NCBI GenBank assembly: GCA_035500095.1
Contig: DATJXN010000019.1
Coordinates: forward strand, 1-43,232
Origin: Candidatus Binataceae bacterium
GTDB taxonomy: Bacteria > Desulfobacterota > Binatia > Binatales > Binataceae
Direction: 5' to 3'
DNA length: 43,232 nt
Positions 16,777 to 24,377 of this stretch are shown one piece after another. The notes below the pieces were generated by a model. The model was not told where the DNA came from. It ran no database searches and saw nothing but the letters and a program-made list of their open reading frames with translations. The stretch's first letter is position 1, and every line of letters starts with the position of its first letter. A program made the position numbers and the translations under genes.

Positions 16777-17988
16777 TCAGATGATGCCGTCAGCGCGCAG
16801 CTCGGCGATTTTCTCCGTGTCGTAGCCCGCGACCTCGCGCAGCAACTTTTCCGTGTGTTCGCCGAGCGCCGGGGCGCGAGTGTTGGGCGTCGCGGGTATT
16901 CCCCCGGCGCCGCCCACGGTCTTGAGCGGCGAGCCCGGGACGACCAGCCCATGGAAGGTGGGATGCTCGGCGTGCAGGATCATCTGGCGCGCCTGGAGAT
17001 GGGGATTGCGCGTGACCTCGGCGACGCTCGCGATCGGCGCGCACGGCACGCCGGCCTCGCCGAGCAGCTTGAGCCAATGGTCGCGCGGCCGGGCCGCGAA
17101 ATGGTGGTTCAGGATCGGTTCTAGCTCGGCATGATTGGCTGTACGATCGGCGTTCTGCGCGAAGCGAGGGTCGCTCTTCAGTTCCGGCGTTCCGATCGCA
17201 TCGCAAAAATTCTTCCACAGCGATTCATTGCCCGCGCCCGCGACGAAATATCCGTCAGCCGCGTGAAATTGCTGAAACGGCGTGATCGAAGGATGGCGCG
17301 AGCCGAGCGGACCCGGCACCTTTCCTGTCGCCGAGTAACGCGCGAGCGCGTCCTCGAGCAAAGCGACCTGGCAATCCAGCATCGCTACGTCCAGATGCCG
17401 GCCCACGCCGGTGCGATCGCGCAGGCGCAGGGCCGCCAGGATCGCGACCACGCCGTAGAGCGCCGCCGCCAGGTCGCCGATCGAAACTCCGCATCGCGTC
17501 GGGTCGCCGCCCGCCGGCCCCGTGATACTCATCGTGCCGCCGAGCGCCTGCGCCACGATGTCGTAGGCCGGCGCCGAAGCCATCGGCCCGCTCTGCCCGA
17601 AGCCGGAAATCGAGCACAGGATGACGCGCGGGTTGGCCGCGGAAAGTTCCGCGTAGCCCAGCCCGAAACGCTCCATCGTGCCCGGCGAAAAATTCTCCAG
17701 CACTACGTCGCAGTGCCGGACGAGGTCGAGTGCAACCGCCACGCCCGCGGGCTTGCGCAGGTCGAGGGTGGCGCTCAGCTTGCCGCGATTGACGCTGTAG
17801 AAGTAACCCGAGTCATCGGAGTTCGGAAGGCGCGGAGCGAAGCCGCGCGAGTCGTCGCCGCGCCCCGGCAGCTCCACCTTGATCACCTCGGCGCCCAGGT
17901 CCGCGAGGTTCATCGCGCAAAACGGTCCCGCAAGCACCCGGCTAAGATCGAGCACGCGGACGCCCGCAAGCGGCTTCTCATCGATCAT
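16777..17988 (-). CDS. CaiB/BaiF-family CoA transferase
   Basis: A 403-residue class III CoA transferase, an interlocked-dimer family that moves CoA between carboxylic acids. The N-terminal LAGVRVLDLSRVLAGPFC, GADVIKVE-like AEVIKVELPG, FSVNRGK-like YSVNRGKLSATLDL, LENFSPGTM and the catalytic Asp143 in PAYDIVAQALGG are all present. The donor and acceptor acids (formyl-, succinyl-, carnitine-type and so on) cannot be inferred. Start at 17988 is supported by GGGGAG upstream; an in-frame ATG at 18024 is weaker. It is convergent with the Rieske-reductase operon (26-nt gap) and 43 nt downstream of an unknown gene on the same strand. It could activate the acid product of the neighbouring oxygenase pathway (inference). 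Confidence 0.92.
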   Translation of the reverse strand: MIDEKPLAGVRVLDLSRVLAGPFCAMNLADLGAEVIKVELPGRGDDSRGFAPRLPNSDDSGYFYSVNRGKLSATLDLRKPAGVAVALDLVRHCDVVLENFSPGTMERFGLGYAELSAANPRVILCSISGFGQSGPMASAPAYDIVAQALGGTMSITGPAGGDPTRCGVSIGDLAAALYGVVAILAALRLRDRTGVGRHLDVAMLDCQVALLEDALARYSATGKVPGPLGSRHPSITPFQQFHAADGYFVAGAGNESLWKNFCDAIGTPELKSDPRFAQNADRTANHAELEPILNHHFAARPRDHWLKLLGEAGVPCAPIASVAEVTRNPHLQARQMILHAEHPTFHGLVVPGSPLKTVGGAGGIPATPNTRAPALGEHTEKLLREVAGYDTEKIAELRADGII

Positions 17989-18031
17989 GAGCGCTCCCCA
18001 GCACCAATCGTTCTTTCCATGCAACCTGCCT

Positions 18032-19210
18032 TTAGCGCCGCCGCGGCCGCGCCTGCTGCTGGGCGCGCATTGCCTCGGCCGGCGTCATGATGAGGCGTGG
18101 CTCTTCGCGCGCGCGCTCCTGTTCTTCGGCGAAGACCGCGCCGAGTTGCGTGCGAACCAGCGCCCGGAAGAACGGGACGCGGCTCGCGTCGGCGCCGTCG
18201 CGCAGCCGCGCGGCGGCGGCCGCAGCCCATTGCGCAGCCTCGCGCCGCCCGTTCCGCGCCATGTAGTACGCGACGTCCTCGAGCCGGCGGCGCACTGCCT
18301 CGGCACGTTCGCCGCGGAGCAATTCGCCGACCGCGCGCTCGACGACGAGATTGATGCGCTCTTCCTGCTGGACGCGGTTCAGCACCAGCACGCTCTCCTG
18401 GATCGATTTGATCTCGTCGAAGTATGGCTTGAGCTGGTCCGGCGGAAATTTCCATCCAGTGATTTCGGGCTCCTTGAGCAGGTCTGGCGGCGGCTCGCGA
18501 TCCAGCACGGAGGCCATCTCGGCGTATATGGGATGCACGAGTTCGACCGGTGGCGGCGTGCCGACGATCTCGGTGCGCAACGTCAGAAAATTTCCGACCC
18601 GCGAGCGCTTGTCGGGCGGGGTGCGGCGAAAAGCCTCGCACAGGATGTAGTCGGCGAGCCCCGCGTTGCCCTCGACCATCGCGACGCCCGCGCGCCGTTC
18701 CATCTCGGCGCGTTCGCTGCGCAACTCGCGGCGCGAGAGTTCGCTCAGCGCGACGTTGATGAGCCCTTCGGCGTCCGCGAGCAATGCCCAAAGGCGCGCG
18801 ACTCCTCCGCCACGGCGTTCTTTGAGCAGCCACACGATACGCGCGCCGTCGGGATCGATGGGCGAGAATAGCGCGCTCACCCTCGGGGCAACCGGCGGCG
18901 AAGCCGCCGGTTGCCCCGAGGCCGGCGCGGCGGCCGCGGCCGCCGTGATCCCGCGCTGGCGCAGCCGGAACAGCGCGCGGCGGATCTCGCGGCGCAGCGC
19001 CCCGCTTGCCCCGGTTTCCATCGCGGCCAGCATCGCCGCGGCATCCGCGCTCGCAATTGCGCCGAGCGCGCGCGCGATCGCGTTCGCGTTCACGCCGGAC
19101 GCGCCGCGCAGTTCGCGCAGGCGCACGATCGCCTCGGCGGGCGGCGCGGCGGGGTCGAAGCCGGCGGCGCGGAGGCTCGCATCTTCGCGTTCGATATCGG
19201 TATGTGTCAT
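18032..19210 (-). CDS. Unknown 392-residue mostly helical protein
   Basis: Not recognised. The product has no signal peptide or membrane segment. Residues 1-85 are Ala/Arg-rich helices resembling HEAT- or armadillo-type packing (for example ARALGAIASADAAAMLAAME), followed by a low-complexity Ala/Pro linker near 90-110 and a helical C-terminal half containing SPIDPDGARIVWLLKE and LTLRTEIVGTPPP. A perfect 19-bp inverted repeat lies in the linker-coding segment. It is preceded by a small Cys-containing protein (14-nt gap) and followed by the CoA transferase (43 nt). The ATG at 19210 has a weak CGGAG upstream. Coding is supported by a long uninterrupted frame and strong third-position G/C bias. 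Function unknown. Confidence 0.75.
   Translation of the reverse strand: MTHTDIEREDASLRAAGFDPAAPPAEAIVRLRELRGASGVNANAIARALGAIASADAAAMLAAMETGASGALRREIRRALFRLRQRGITAAAAAAPASGQPAASPPVAPRVSALFSPIDPDGARIVWLLKERRGGGVARLWALLADAEGLINVALSELSRRELRSERAEMERRAGVAMVEGNAGLADYILCEAFRRTPPDKRSRVGNFLTLRTEIVGTPPPVELVHPIYAEMASVLDREPPPDLLKEPEITGWKFPPDQLKPYFDEIKSIQESVLVLNRVQQEERINLVVERAVGELLRGERAEAVRRRLEDVAYYMARNGRREAAQWAAAAAARLRDGADASRVPFFRALVRTQLGAVFAEEQERAREEPRLIMTPAEAMRAQQQARPRRR
18881..18921. repeat. Perfect 19-bp inverted repeat inside a coding sequence
   Basis: CCTCGGGGCAACCGGCGGC at 18881-18899 is exactly complementary to 18903-18921, with a GAA loop. The hairpin is in the Ala/Pro linker of the unknown 392-residue protein and keeps its frame open. 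It may be a dispersed palindromic element inserted in frame, or an RNA structure in the messenger. Confidence 0.85.
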
Positions 19211-19224
19211 CCGCTCCGGTCCGT

Positions 19225-19416
19225 TCAGCCGACCAGCCCGATGTGGGTCAGGAGTTCGCTGAGCCAGTGCGGAGGCTCTTCCCTGGCGAGCGCGTCGGCA
19301 TAGTCTTCATCGCACAGGATCAGCTCGAGCTTCTTCCCACTTGCAAGACCGGGCATCGCGCGCGGCTTTCCCGGCTGATCGCAATCGAGCCGCTGGCAGA
19401 GGGTTTTCTTGACCAT
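19225..19416 (-). CDS. Small Cys-containing protein, unknown
   Basis: A 63-residue basic-to-acidic protein. MVKKTLCQRLDCDQPGKP carries a C-x4-C pair, and a third Cys lies in LELILCDEDYADAL, a spacing that could form a small metal site. The pattern (Cys pair, short hydrophobic strand, Cys-Asp, then a helix) vaguely recalls the N-terminal part of Lsr2-type small proteins, but I would not assign that. The ATG at 19416 has AGGAGTG 8 nt upstream, a good site that favours a real gene. It is the first gene of the run leading to the unknown 392-residue protein and the CoA transferase, and divergent from the CYTH gene (94 nt). Confidence 0.65.
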   Translation of the reverse strand: MVKKTLCQRLDCDQPGKPRAMPGLASGKKLELILCDEDYADALAREEPPHWLSELLTHIGLVG

Positions 19417-19510
19417 CGCTGTCACTCCTGCTCGGACATCGTGGGGCGCGCTTGATATTGTTGCACGGCCGCGATCCTTTCAACAGGAACGAGGCGAGGG
19501 GGCTCGCGCG

Positions 19511-20029
19511 ATGCGCAACCTGGAGGCCAAATTCCGCCTAAGCGATCTCGACGCGGCGCGGGCCGCGGCGCGTGGGCTCGGCTACTCGGCGCGCCAGAGT
19601 TTTACCCAGCGCGATACATTTTTCAAAGTCGCGCGCGGCAAGCTCAAGCTGCGGGAACAGCCGCCCGAGGCCTGGCTGATTCACTACGAGCGCGAAGCGG
19701 AAAGCGGGCTGATGCTCAGCCGCTACGAGATCGCGCCAGTCGCCTGCACCGAGGGCACGCGTGAGATGCTCGCGCGGGCCCTCGGCGTGCTTGCCGAAGT
19801 GCGCAAGTATCGCGAGCTTCTCACCCGGCGTAACGTTCGCCTCCACCTCGATCGCGTCGCGACGCTGGGCAGCTTCGGCGAGATCGAGGCGGTGCTCGAC
19901 GACCGGTCGCAGGAAGGCGCGGGCGCGGTCTCAGCGCGTGCGGCCGTCGACGAACTGCTCGACGCGCTCGGGGTCGGCACGGGCGATCTCATCGAAGTGT
20001 CGTATTTCGAACTGATGACGCGAGACTAA
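19511..20029 (+). CDS. CYTH-domain protein (class IV adenylate cyclase / ThTPase superfamily)
   Basis: A 172-residue CYTH domain protein. RNLEAKFRL at the N-terminus is the strand carrying the family ExExK motif, here with Asn in place of the first Glu. FTQRDTFFKV, GKLKLREQP, HYERE, EVRKYRELL, and LHLDRVATLGSFGEIEAVL follow in the order seen in bacterial class IV cyclase-like proteins. Members bind triphosphates with divalent metal inside a tunnel fold; adenylate cyclase, triphosphatase and polyphosphatase activities are all known, so activity is open. Start at 19511 is supported by GAGGCGAGGGGG upstream. Its stop overlaps the convergent Nudix stop (CTAA at 20026-20029). Confidence 0.85.
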   Translation: MRNLEAKFRLSDLDAARAAARGLGYSARQSFTQRDTFFKVARGKLKLREQPPEAWLIHYEREAESGLMLSRYEIAPVACTEGTREMLARALGVLAEVRKYRELLTRRNVRLHLDRVATLGSFGEIEAVLDDRSQEGAGAVSARAAVDELLDALGVGTGDLIEVSYFELMTRD

Positions 20030-20646
20030 CGCGAGGGGGCGTCATTCATCCGCCCCAGGACCTCCTCGGTGAAGCGCAGCGTGAGGCCCCAGATGACCTG
20101 GTCGTTGTAGAAGATCGCCGGATGCTCGCTGACCTCTCCGCTCTGGCGGCGGAAGCGATAGGTGCCGCGATAGCTCGAGTCCTCAAGCGCGCTCATCGGG
20201 ACGAAAAAGATTGCCGCGACTTCCCTGGGATCGGCGCGCAGACCCGTTGCGGCCGGGATGACGCCGACGAACGGCGTTACGTGAATTTCGCTGGTGCGCG
20301 CGATCGAGCCCTCGATAGCGCCCAGAACTTCGACGCTCGCAGGATCGATCCCGACCTCCTCCTGCGCCTCGCGGAGCGCCGTGTGCAGCAGGCTTTCGTC
20401 GGTCGGATCGACCCGGCCGCCGGGAAACGCCACCTGGCCGCGATGGCTCTCCACGTGATCTGAGCGCCGGATGTAGACCACGTGCAGCTCGTCGTCAAGC
20501 TCGAAGATGGGCATCAGCACGGCGGCGCCGCGGCCTGCGCTGGTGCGATGGCGCGCGAGCGGGCCGGCCGGCTCGAGGCCCCGGCGCAGGCGCGCGATGC
20601 GCTGCCTGGTTGGTTCGCGCCGATTGATCGGTTCGCGCGCCTTCAT
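20026..20646 (-). CDS. Nudix hydrolase, CoA pyrophosphatase type
   Basis: A 206-residue Nudix protein. The Nudix box begins at GGRVDPTDESLLHTALREAQ and continues EEVGI, matching Gx5Ex7REUxEExGU, and is preceded by SHRGQVAFPGG, the additional signature of CoA pyrophosphatases (NudL/NUDT7-like), which split CoA or acyl-CoA into phosphopantetheine and 3',5'-ADP. Metal-binding Glu residues are intact. It is divergent from thiI (66 nt) and convergent, with overlapping stops, with the CYTH gene. The start is placed at 20646; the ribosome-binding site is poor. CoA homeostasis role inferred from the signature. Confidence 0.9.
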   Translation of the reverse strand: MKAREPINRREPTRQRIARLRRGLEPAGPLARHRTSAGRGAAVLMPIFELDDELHVVYIRRSDHVESHRGQVAFPGGRVDPTDESLLHTALREAQEEVGIDPASVEVLGAIEGSIARTSEIHVTPFVGVIPAATGLRADPREVAAIFFVPMSALEDSSYRGTYRFRRQSGEVSEHPAIFYNDQVIWGLTLRFTEEVLGRMNDAPSR

Positions 20647-20712
20647 GTATCACTGCTGGCGCGCAAGGCAGATAATGCGTGCCAGGCAGTCTCGCCGGTA
20701 TAAGCGGTCACG

Positions 20713-21888
20713 ATGCGTTACCTGATTGGAAGATATCACGAAATCGCGCTCAAGGGACGCAACCAGTGGCGTTTCGTCGATCAGTTGAAGCGCAACGTGC
20801 GGGCGATTTTTTCCGACTTCGAGCTCGGCGCGATGCGCAGCGAAGGCCCGCGGCTGATCGTCGAGCTGCCTGACGCGATCGGCGATGAAGTCGCCGCCCG
20901 GCGCGCGGCGCTGCTCTTCGGTATCCAGAATTTTTCGCTGAGCCGCGCGGTTGCGCGCGATATCGAGGCGATCAAGCGCGAGGCGATCGCGATCGCGCGG
21001 GCGCATCCGGGCGCCGCGAGCTTTCGCGTGCGCGCGACGCGCTCCGACAAGCGCTTCGCGCTCAATTCGATGGAAATCGACCAGGTGGTCGGCGCCGTGG
21101 TCAAGGACGAAACGGAACTTAAAGTGGATCTTGAGAATCCCGAGATCGTTATCACGGTCGAGATCCTCCCCGACGCCGCCTACGTCGCCGACGGCAAGCG
21201 GCCGGGCGCAGGCGGCTTGCCCGTGGGTATCACCGGACACGGGTTGGCGCTGCTTTCCGGCGGAATCGACTCGCCGGTCGCTGCCTATCGCCTGATGCGC
21301 CGGGGGCTCAGGCTCGATTTCGTCCACTTCCACAGTCATCCGCTGGTCTCGGCTGCGAGCCGCGAGAAGGCGGCTGAGCTCGCCGAGCATCTCACGCGCT
21401 ACCAGTCGCGCTCGACCCTGATGCTGATCCCGTTCGCCGACATCCAGCGCGAGATCGTCGCACGCGCACTGCGTCCGCTGCGGGTCGTACTCTACCGCCG
21501 CTTCATGGTGCGGATCGCCGCCGCGATCGCCCGCCGCGCCGGCGCGCGCGCGCTGGTCACCGGCGAGAGCCTCGGCCAGGTCGCCTCGCAGACGCTCGAG
21601 AACATGACCGTCATCGAGGAGGCCGCCGGGCTGCCGATGCTGCGTCCGCTGGTCGGAATGGACAAGAACGAAATCGTCGAGCAGGCGCGCGTGCTCGGCA
21701 CTTTCGAAACCTCGGTTCAACCCGACCAGGATTGCTGCTCGCTGTTCGTTCCGCCCCATCCCGAGACCCACGCCAACCTCGACGAGGTGCGCGCGGCCGA
21801 GAGCGCGCTCGCGGTCGAGACGATGGTGGCCGATGCGGTGCGCAAGGCGGAGGTCATCCGCTTCAGGTTTCCGCAGGCGCAGGTCTAG
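20713..21888 (+). CDS. thiI: tRNA 4-thiouridine sulfurtransferase ThiI (no rhodanese domain)
   Basis: A 391-residue ThiI. An N-terminal ferredoxin-like region and THUMP domain (about residues 60-170; FRVRATRSDKRF) bind tRNA; the PP-loop SGGIDS at 182-187 adenylates U8. The protein stops after the PP-loop domain and lacks the C-terminal rhodanese domain of enterobacterial ThiI, as in many bacteria where another protein supplies the persulfide. A Cys pair is visible in DQDCCSLFVPPHP. It makes 4-thiouridine in tRNA and may contribute to thiazole synthesis. Divergent from the Nudix gene and convergent with the anion permease; probably monocistronic. Confidence 0.95.
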   Translation: MRYLIGRYHEIALKGRNQWRFVDQLKRNVRAIFSDFELGAMRSEGPRLIVELPDAIGDEVAARRAALLFGIQNFSLSRAVARDIEAIKREAIAIARAHPGAASFRVRATRSDKRFALNSMEIDQVVGAVVKDETELKVDLENPEIVITVEILPDAAYVADGKRPGAGGLPVGITGHGLALLSGGIDSPVAAYRLMRRGLRLDFVHFHSHPLVSAASREKAAELAEHLTRYQSRSTLMLIPFADIQREIVARALRPLRVVLYRRFMVRIAAAIARRAGARALVTGESLGQVASQTLENMTVIEEAAGLPMLRPLVGMDKNEIVEQARVLGTFETSVQPDQDCCSLFVPPHPETHANLDEVRAAESALAVETMVADAVRKAEVIRFRFPQAQV

Positions 21889-21917
21889 CCGCAGCTACCC
21901 GACAGAGTTGACCGGAG

Positions 21918-23162
21918 CTAACCGAGAAACCGCAGCCAGGCGATATCGATCGCGAGCGTGATCGCGGTTACCGGCAAGCCGACCTTCAGATACTCGACGA
22001 AGCTAATCTCGATACCGTCGCGGCGCGCCTGCTCGATCACGATCAAATTCGCCATCGAGCCGAGCAGGGTGAGGTTTCCGGCGAGCGTGCTCGCGCTCGC
22101 AAGCACCAGCCCGGTAGTCATCCCTTGGCTGATCTGCGGATAGATCGGCTTGAACAGCAGCACGGCAGGAACATTGCTGACCACGTTGGAGAGTGCCGCC
22201 GCGGCGAGCGAGAGCACGCCGACGTTTTCAAGGTGCTCGGGTCCCGCGGCCTGCACCAGATGCTTCAGCAGATGGGTGGTTTCGGCGCCTTTGACCACGA
22301 TGAACAGTCCCGCGAACATCACCAGCAGCGTCCAGTCGATCTGCTCATAGATGGAGCGCGGCTCCGTGTGCCGGGTAAACAGGAGCGCGGCGCCGCCGCC
22401 GAGCGCCACCAGGTGCGTCGGATACCCCATGGCGAACAGCAGCAGCACCACGGCGGCGACGATCGACGATTTGATCAGATGCCATCGGCGCTCTGGCGGG
22501 GGCGCCGGCAGATGCAGATCGTCGCGCCGCCGGATCCGGCTGAGACGCCCATGATAGAGCCAGGCGATGACGCCGTAGTCGACCACAAGGCTCGCCAGGG
22601 CGAGCGGCGCCATCCTGACCGCGAAGGCCGAATAGCCGATGCCGGCGAAGCCCGCGACGATCATGTTTTGCGGGTTGCCGGTGATGGTCGCTACGCTGCC
22701 GATGTTGCTGCCGGTCGCGAGCGCGAGCAGGAGCGGCGCGGCGTCGATCTCCAGGATGCGGGCGACTTCGATCAGCGGTCCCGCCAGCGCCAGGCAGACC
22801 ACGTCGTTGATGAAAAACGCGGCCAGCACGCCCGAGGCGAGCACGGTCATCGCGAGCAGCGCGTATCCCGCATGTGCGCGCTCCAGGAGCCAGCGCGCGA
22901 CCAGCGCGAAGGCGCCCGAGATGCGCAGGTTGGCCACGATGATCATCATCCCGAGCAGCAGCAGGAGGGTGTGGAAGTCGATCGCCGCGAGCGCCCTGGA
23001 TTCGCTGAGCGACCCCGTCGCCACCATCAACAGCGCCCCCGCAAGGGCGGCGCCGGTCCGGTCAAGCTGGAGTCCGGGAAAGTTGCCGATCGCGAACACC
23101 AGGTAGGTGAAAGCGAAGATCCCGAGCGGCACGGCGAGACGGAGTTCCACCGCCCGCATCAT
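21918..23162 (-). CDS. Anion permease (ArsB/NhaD, ion transporter superfamily)
   Basis: A 414-residue polytopic permease with about 11-12 hydrophobic segments. LVASGVLAAFFINDVVCLAL-type and SNVPAVLLF-type re-entrant motifs (residues FINDV near 120 and LSNVVSNVPAVL near 340) and GNPQNMIV after ATGSNIGSVATIT are the two-fold repeated signatures of the ArsB/NhaD/CitM superfamily. The transported ion cannot be told; arsenite, sodium/proton and dicarboxylate carriers all occur here. The start at 23162 (ATGATG) is preferred to ATG 23219 because a promoter for the divergent gene overlaps the longer reading; the ribosome-binding site is weak in both. No ars or citrate genes are nearby. Product is an inner-membrane protein. 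Confidence 0.85.
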   Translation of the reverse strand: MMRAVELRLAVPLGIFAFTYLVFAIGNFPGLQLDRTGAALAGALLMVATGSLSESRALAAIDFHTLLLLLGMMIIVANLRISGAFALVARWLLERAHAGYALLAMTVLASGVLAAFFINDVVCLALAGPLIEVARILEIDAAPLLLALATGSNIGSVATITGNPQNMIVAGFAGIGYSAFAVRMAPLALASLVVDYGVIAWLYHGRLSRIRRRDDLHLPAPPPERRWHLIKSSIVAAVVLLLFAMGYPTHLVALGGGAALLFTRHTEPRSIYEQIDWTLLVMFAGLFIVVKGAETTHLLKHLVQAAGPEHLENVGVLSLAAAALSNVVSNVPAVLLFKPIYPQISQGMTTGLVLASASTLAGNLTLLGSMANLIVIEQARRDGIEISFVEYLKVGLPVTAITLAIDIAWLRFLG

Positions 23163-23214
23163 CGGGCGGCCCTCGCCGCCGGTCAAGCCGAAACGTGCTT
23201 CTGCCCGATGATGG

Positions 23215-23244
23215 TTCACACCCGTGCGCGTGCGGCGCTATAGT
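23215..23244 (+). promoter_or_regulatory. Sigma-70-like promoter for the persulfide dioxygenase gene
   Basis: TTCACA (23215-23220) and TATAGT (23239-23244), 18 bp apart, match the consensus hexamers at five of six positions each. Transcription would start near 23251, giving a leader of about 85 nt. This is the best promoter seen by eye in the window. Confidence 0.5.
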
Positions 23245-23336
23245 CGAGAGCGACCGAACCAGGGGGCCGAGGGGTGTCGGCGCCGCGGCGGCCTGATTGT
23301 GCGCACGACGGCGTCGCGCGCCGGTTTGGAGGGGAC

Positions 23337-24377
23337 ATGGATTTTCGCGAACTGAACAACGCGAAGTGCAAGACCTACCTGCTTGCTTCGGAGAGCATGG
23401 AGCGCGCCGTGATCGTCGATCCGCTCAAGGACAAGGTCGAGCGCTACCTCGCCGTTCTGGCGTACCATCGGCTGAAGCTCGATCTCATCATCGACACCCA
23501 CACCCATGCCGACCATCGCAGCGGCGCGCACGAACTCTCCGAGCTGACCGGCGCGCCCGTCGCGATGCATCGGCGGGCCCCGGCACCGCACGTTACGATG
23601 CATCTCGAGGATGGCCAGCGCCTGATCGTCGGCGACTTCGAGATGAAGGTGCTCTACACGCCCGGTCATACGCCCGACTCGATAAGCCTCTTTGCCGAGG
23701 ACCGCGTCTTGACCGGCGATTGCCTGCTGATTCACGGCACCGGGCGGGCCGATTTCGCCGGCGGTGACGCGGGCCAGGAATACGATTCGATCACGCAAAG
23801 GCTCTTCACGCTGCCGGACGCGACCCTCGTCTATCCCGCCCATGATTATCGCGGCCATATCCGTTCCACGATCGGCGAAGAGAAGGCGTCCAATCCGCGT
23901 GTGGCCGGACGTTCCCGCGACGCTTACGTCGACCTCATGAACAATCTCGGACTGCCGCTGCCCGAGGGAATCCAGGAGGCGCTGCAGCCCAATCAGACCG
24001 AGATCGAGGCCGCGGCGATCCACTTTCCGACGCTCGCCCAGCTGAACTCGGTGCGCCAGCTTTCGCCGGCCGAGATCGCCGGGCGTCTCGGCAGCGCCGC
24101 CGCTCCGTTGCTGCTCGATGTACGCGAGCCCGGAGAGTACCGGGGTGAACTCGGCCATATCTCGGGCGCGCAGCTAATCCCGCTACGCGAGCTGCCCGAG
24201 CGCGCCGAGAAAGAGCTCGCACCGTTCAAGGACAAGGACATCGTGGTGATCTGCCGCGCCGGCGTGCGCAGCGTCACCGCCGCGGCGATCCTGACCGGCC
24301 TCGGCTTCGAGAAGGTTTGCAGCATGAAGGGCGGGATGCTCGATTGGGATGACGCGCATCTGCCGGTCGAGCGCTAG
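23337..24377 (+). CDS. Persulfide dioxygenase-rhodanese fusion
   Basis: A 346-residue two-domain enzyme. The metallo-beta-lactamase domain (about 1-230) has HTHADH at 55-60, His111 in YTPGHTPDS, Asp128 in LTGDCLLIHGTGRADF and His169 in YPAHDY; GTGRxDF is typical of ETHE1-like persulfide dioxygenases, which use a single iron to oxidise glutathione or protein persulfide to sulfite. The rhodanese domain (about 243-346) has the active-site loop C306-R-A-G-V-R, so it could transfer sulfur to or from the dioxygenase, as in CstB-like or PDO-rhodanese fusions. Start at 23337 has GGAGGGG just upstream. A strong promoter precedes it. All metal ligands and the Cys are intact. Cytoplasmic. Confidence 0.92.
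   Translation: MDFRELNNAKCKTYLLASESMERAVIVDPLKDKVERYLAVLAYHRLKLDLIIDTHTHADHRSGAHELSELTGAPVAMHRRAPAPHVTMHLEDGQRLIVGDFEMKVLYTPGHTPDSISLFAEDRVLTGDCLLIHGTGRADFAGGDAGQEYDSITQRLFTLPDATLVYPAHDYRGHIRSTIGEEKASNPRVAGRSRDAYVDLMNNLGLPLPEGIQEALQPNQTEIEAAAIHFPTLAQLNSVRQLSPAEIAGRLGSAAAPLLLDVREPGEYRGELGHISGAQLIPLRELPERAEKELAPFKDKDIVVICRAGVRSVTAAAILTGLGFEKVCSMKGGMLDWDDAHLPVER

Noticed and set aside
19225..19416. Assignment of the small Cys protein to the Lsr2 group
   Set aside because: Only a faint Cys-spacing resemblance; no DNA-binding tail.
20650..21771. Open frame of 373 codons opposite thiI
   Set aside because: Shadow of a clear ThiI; no ribosome-binding site or family motif.
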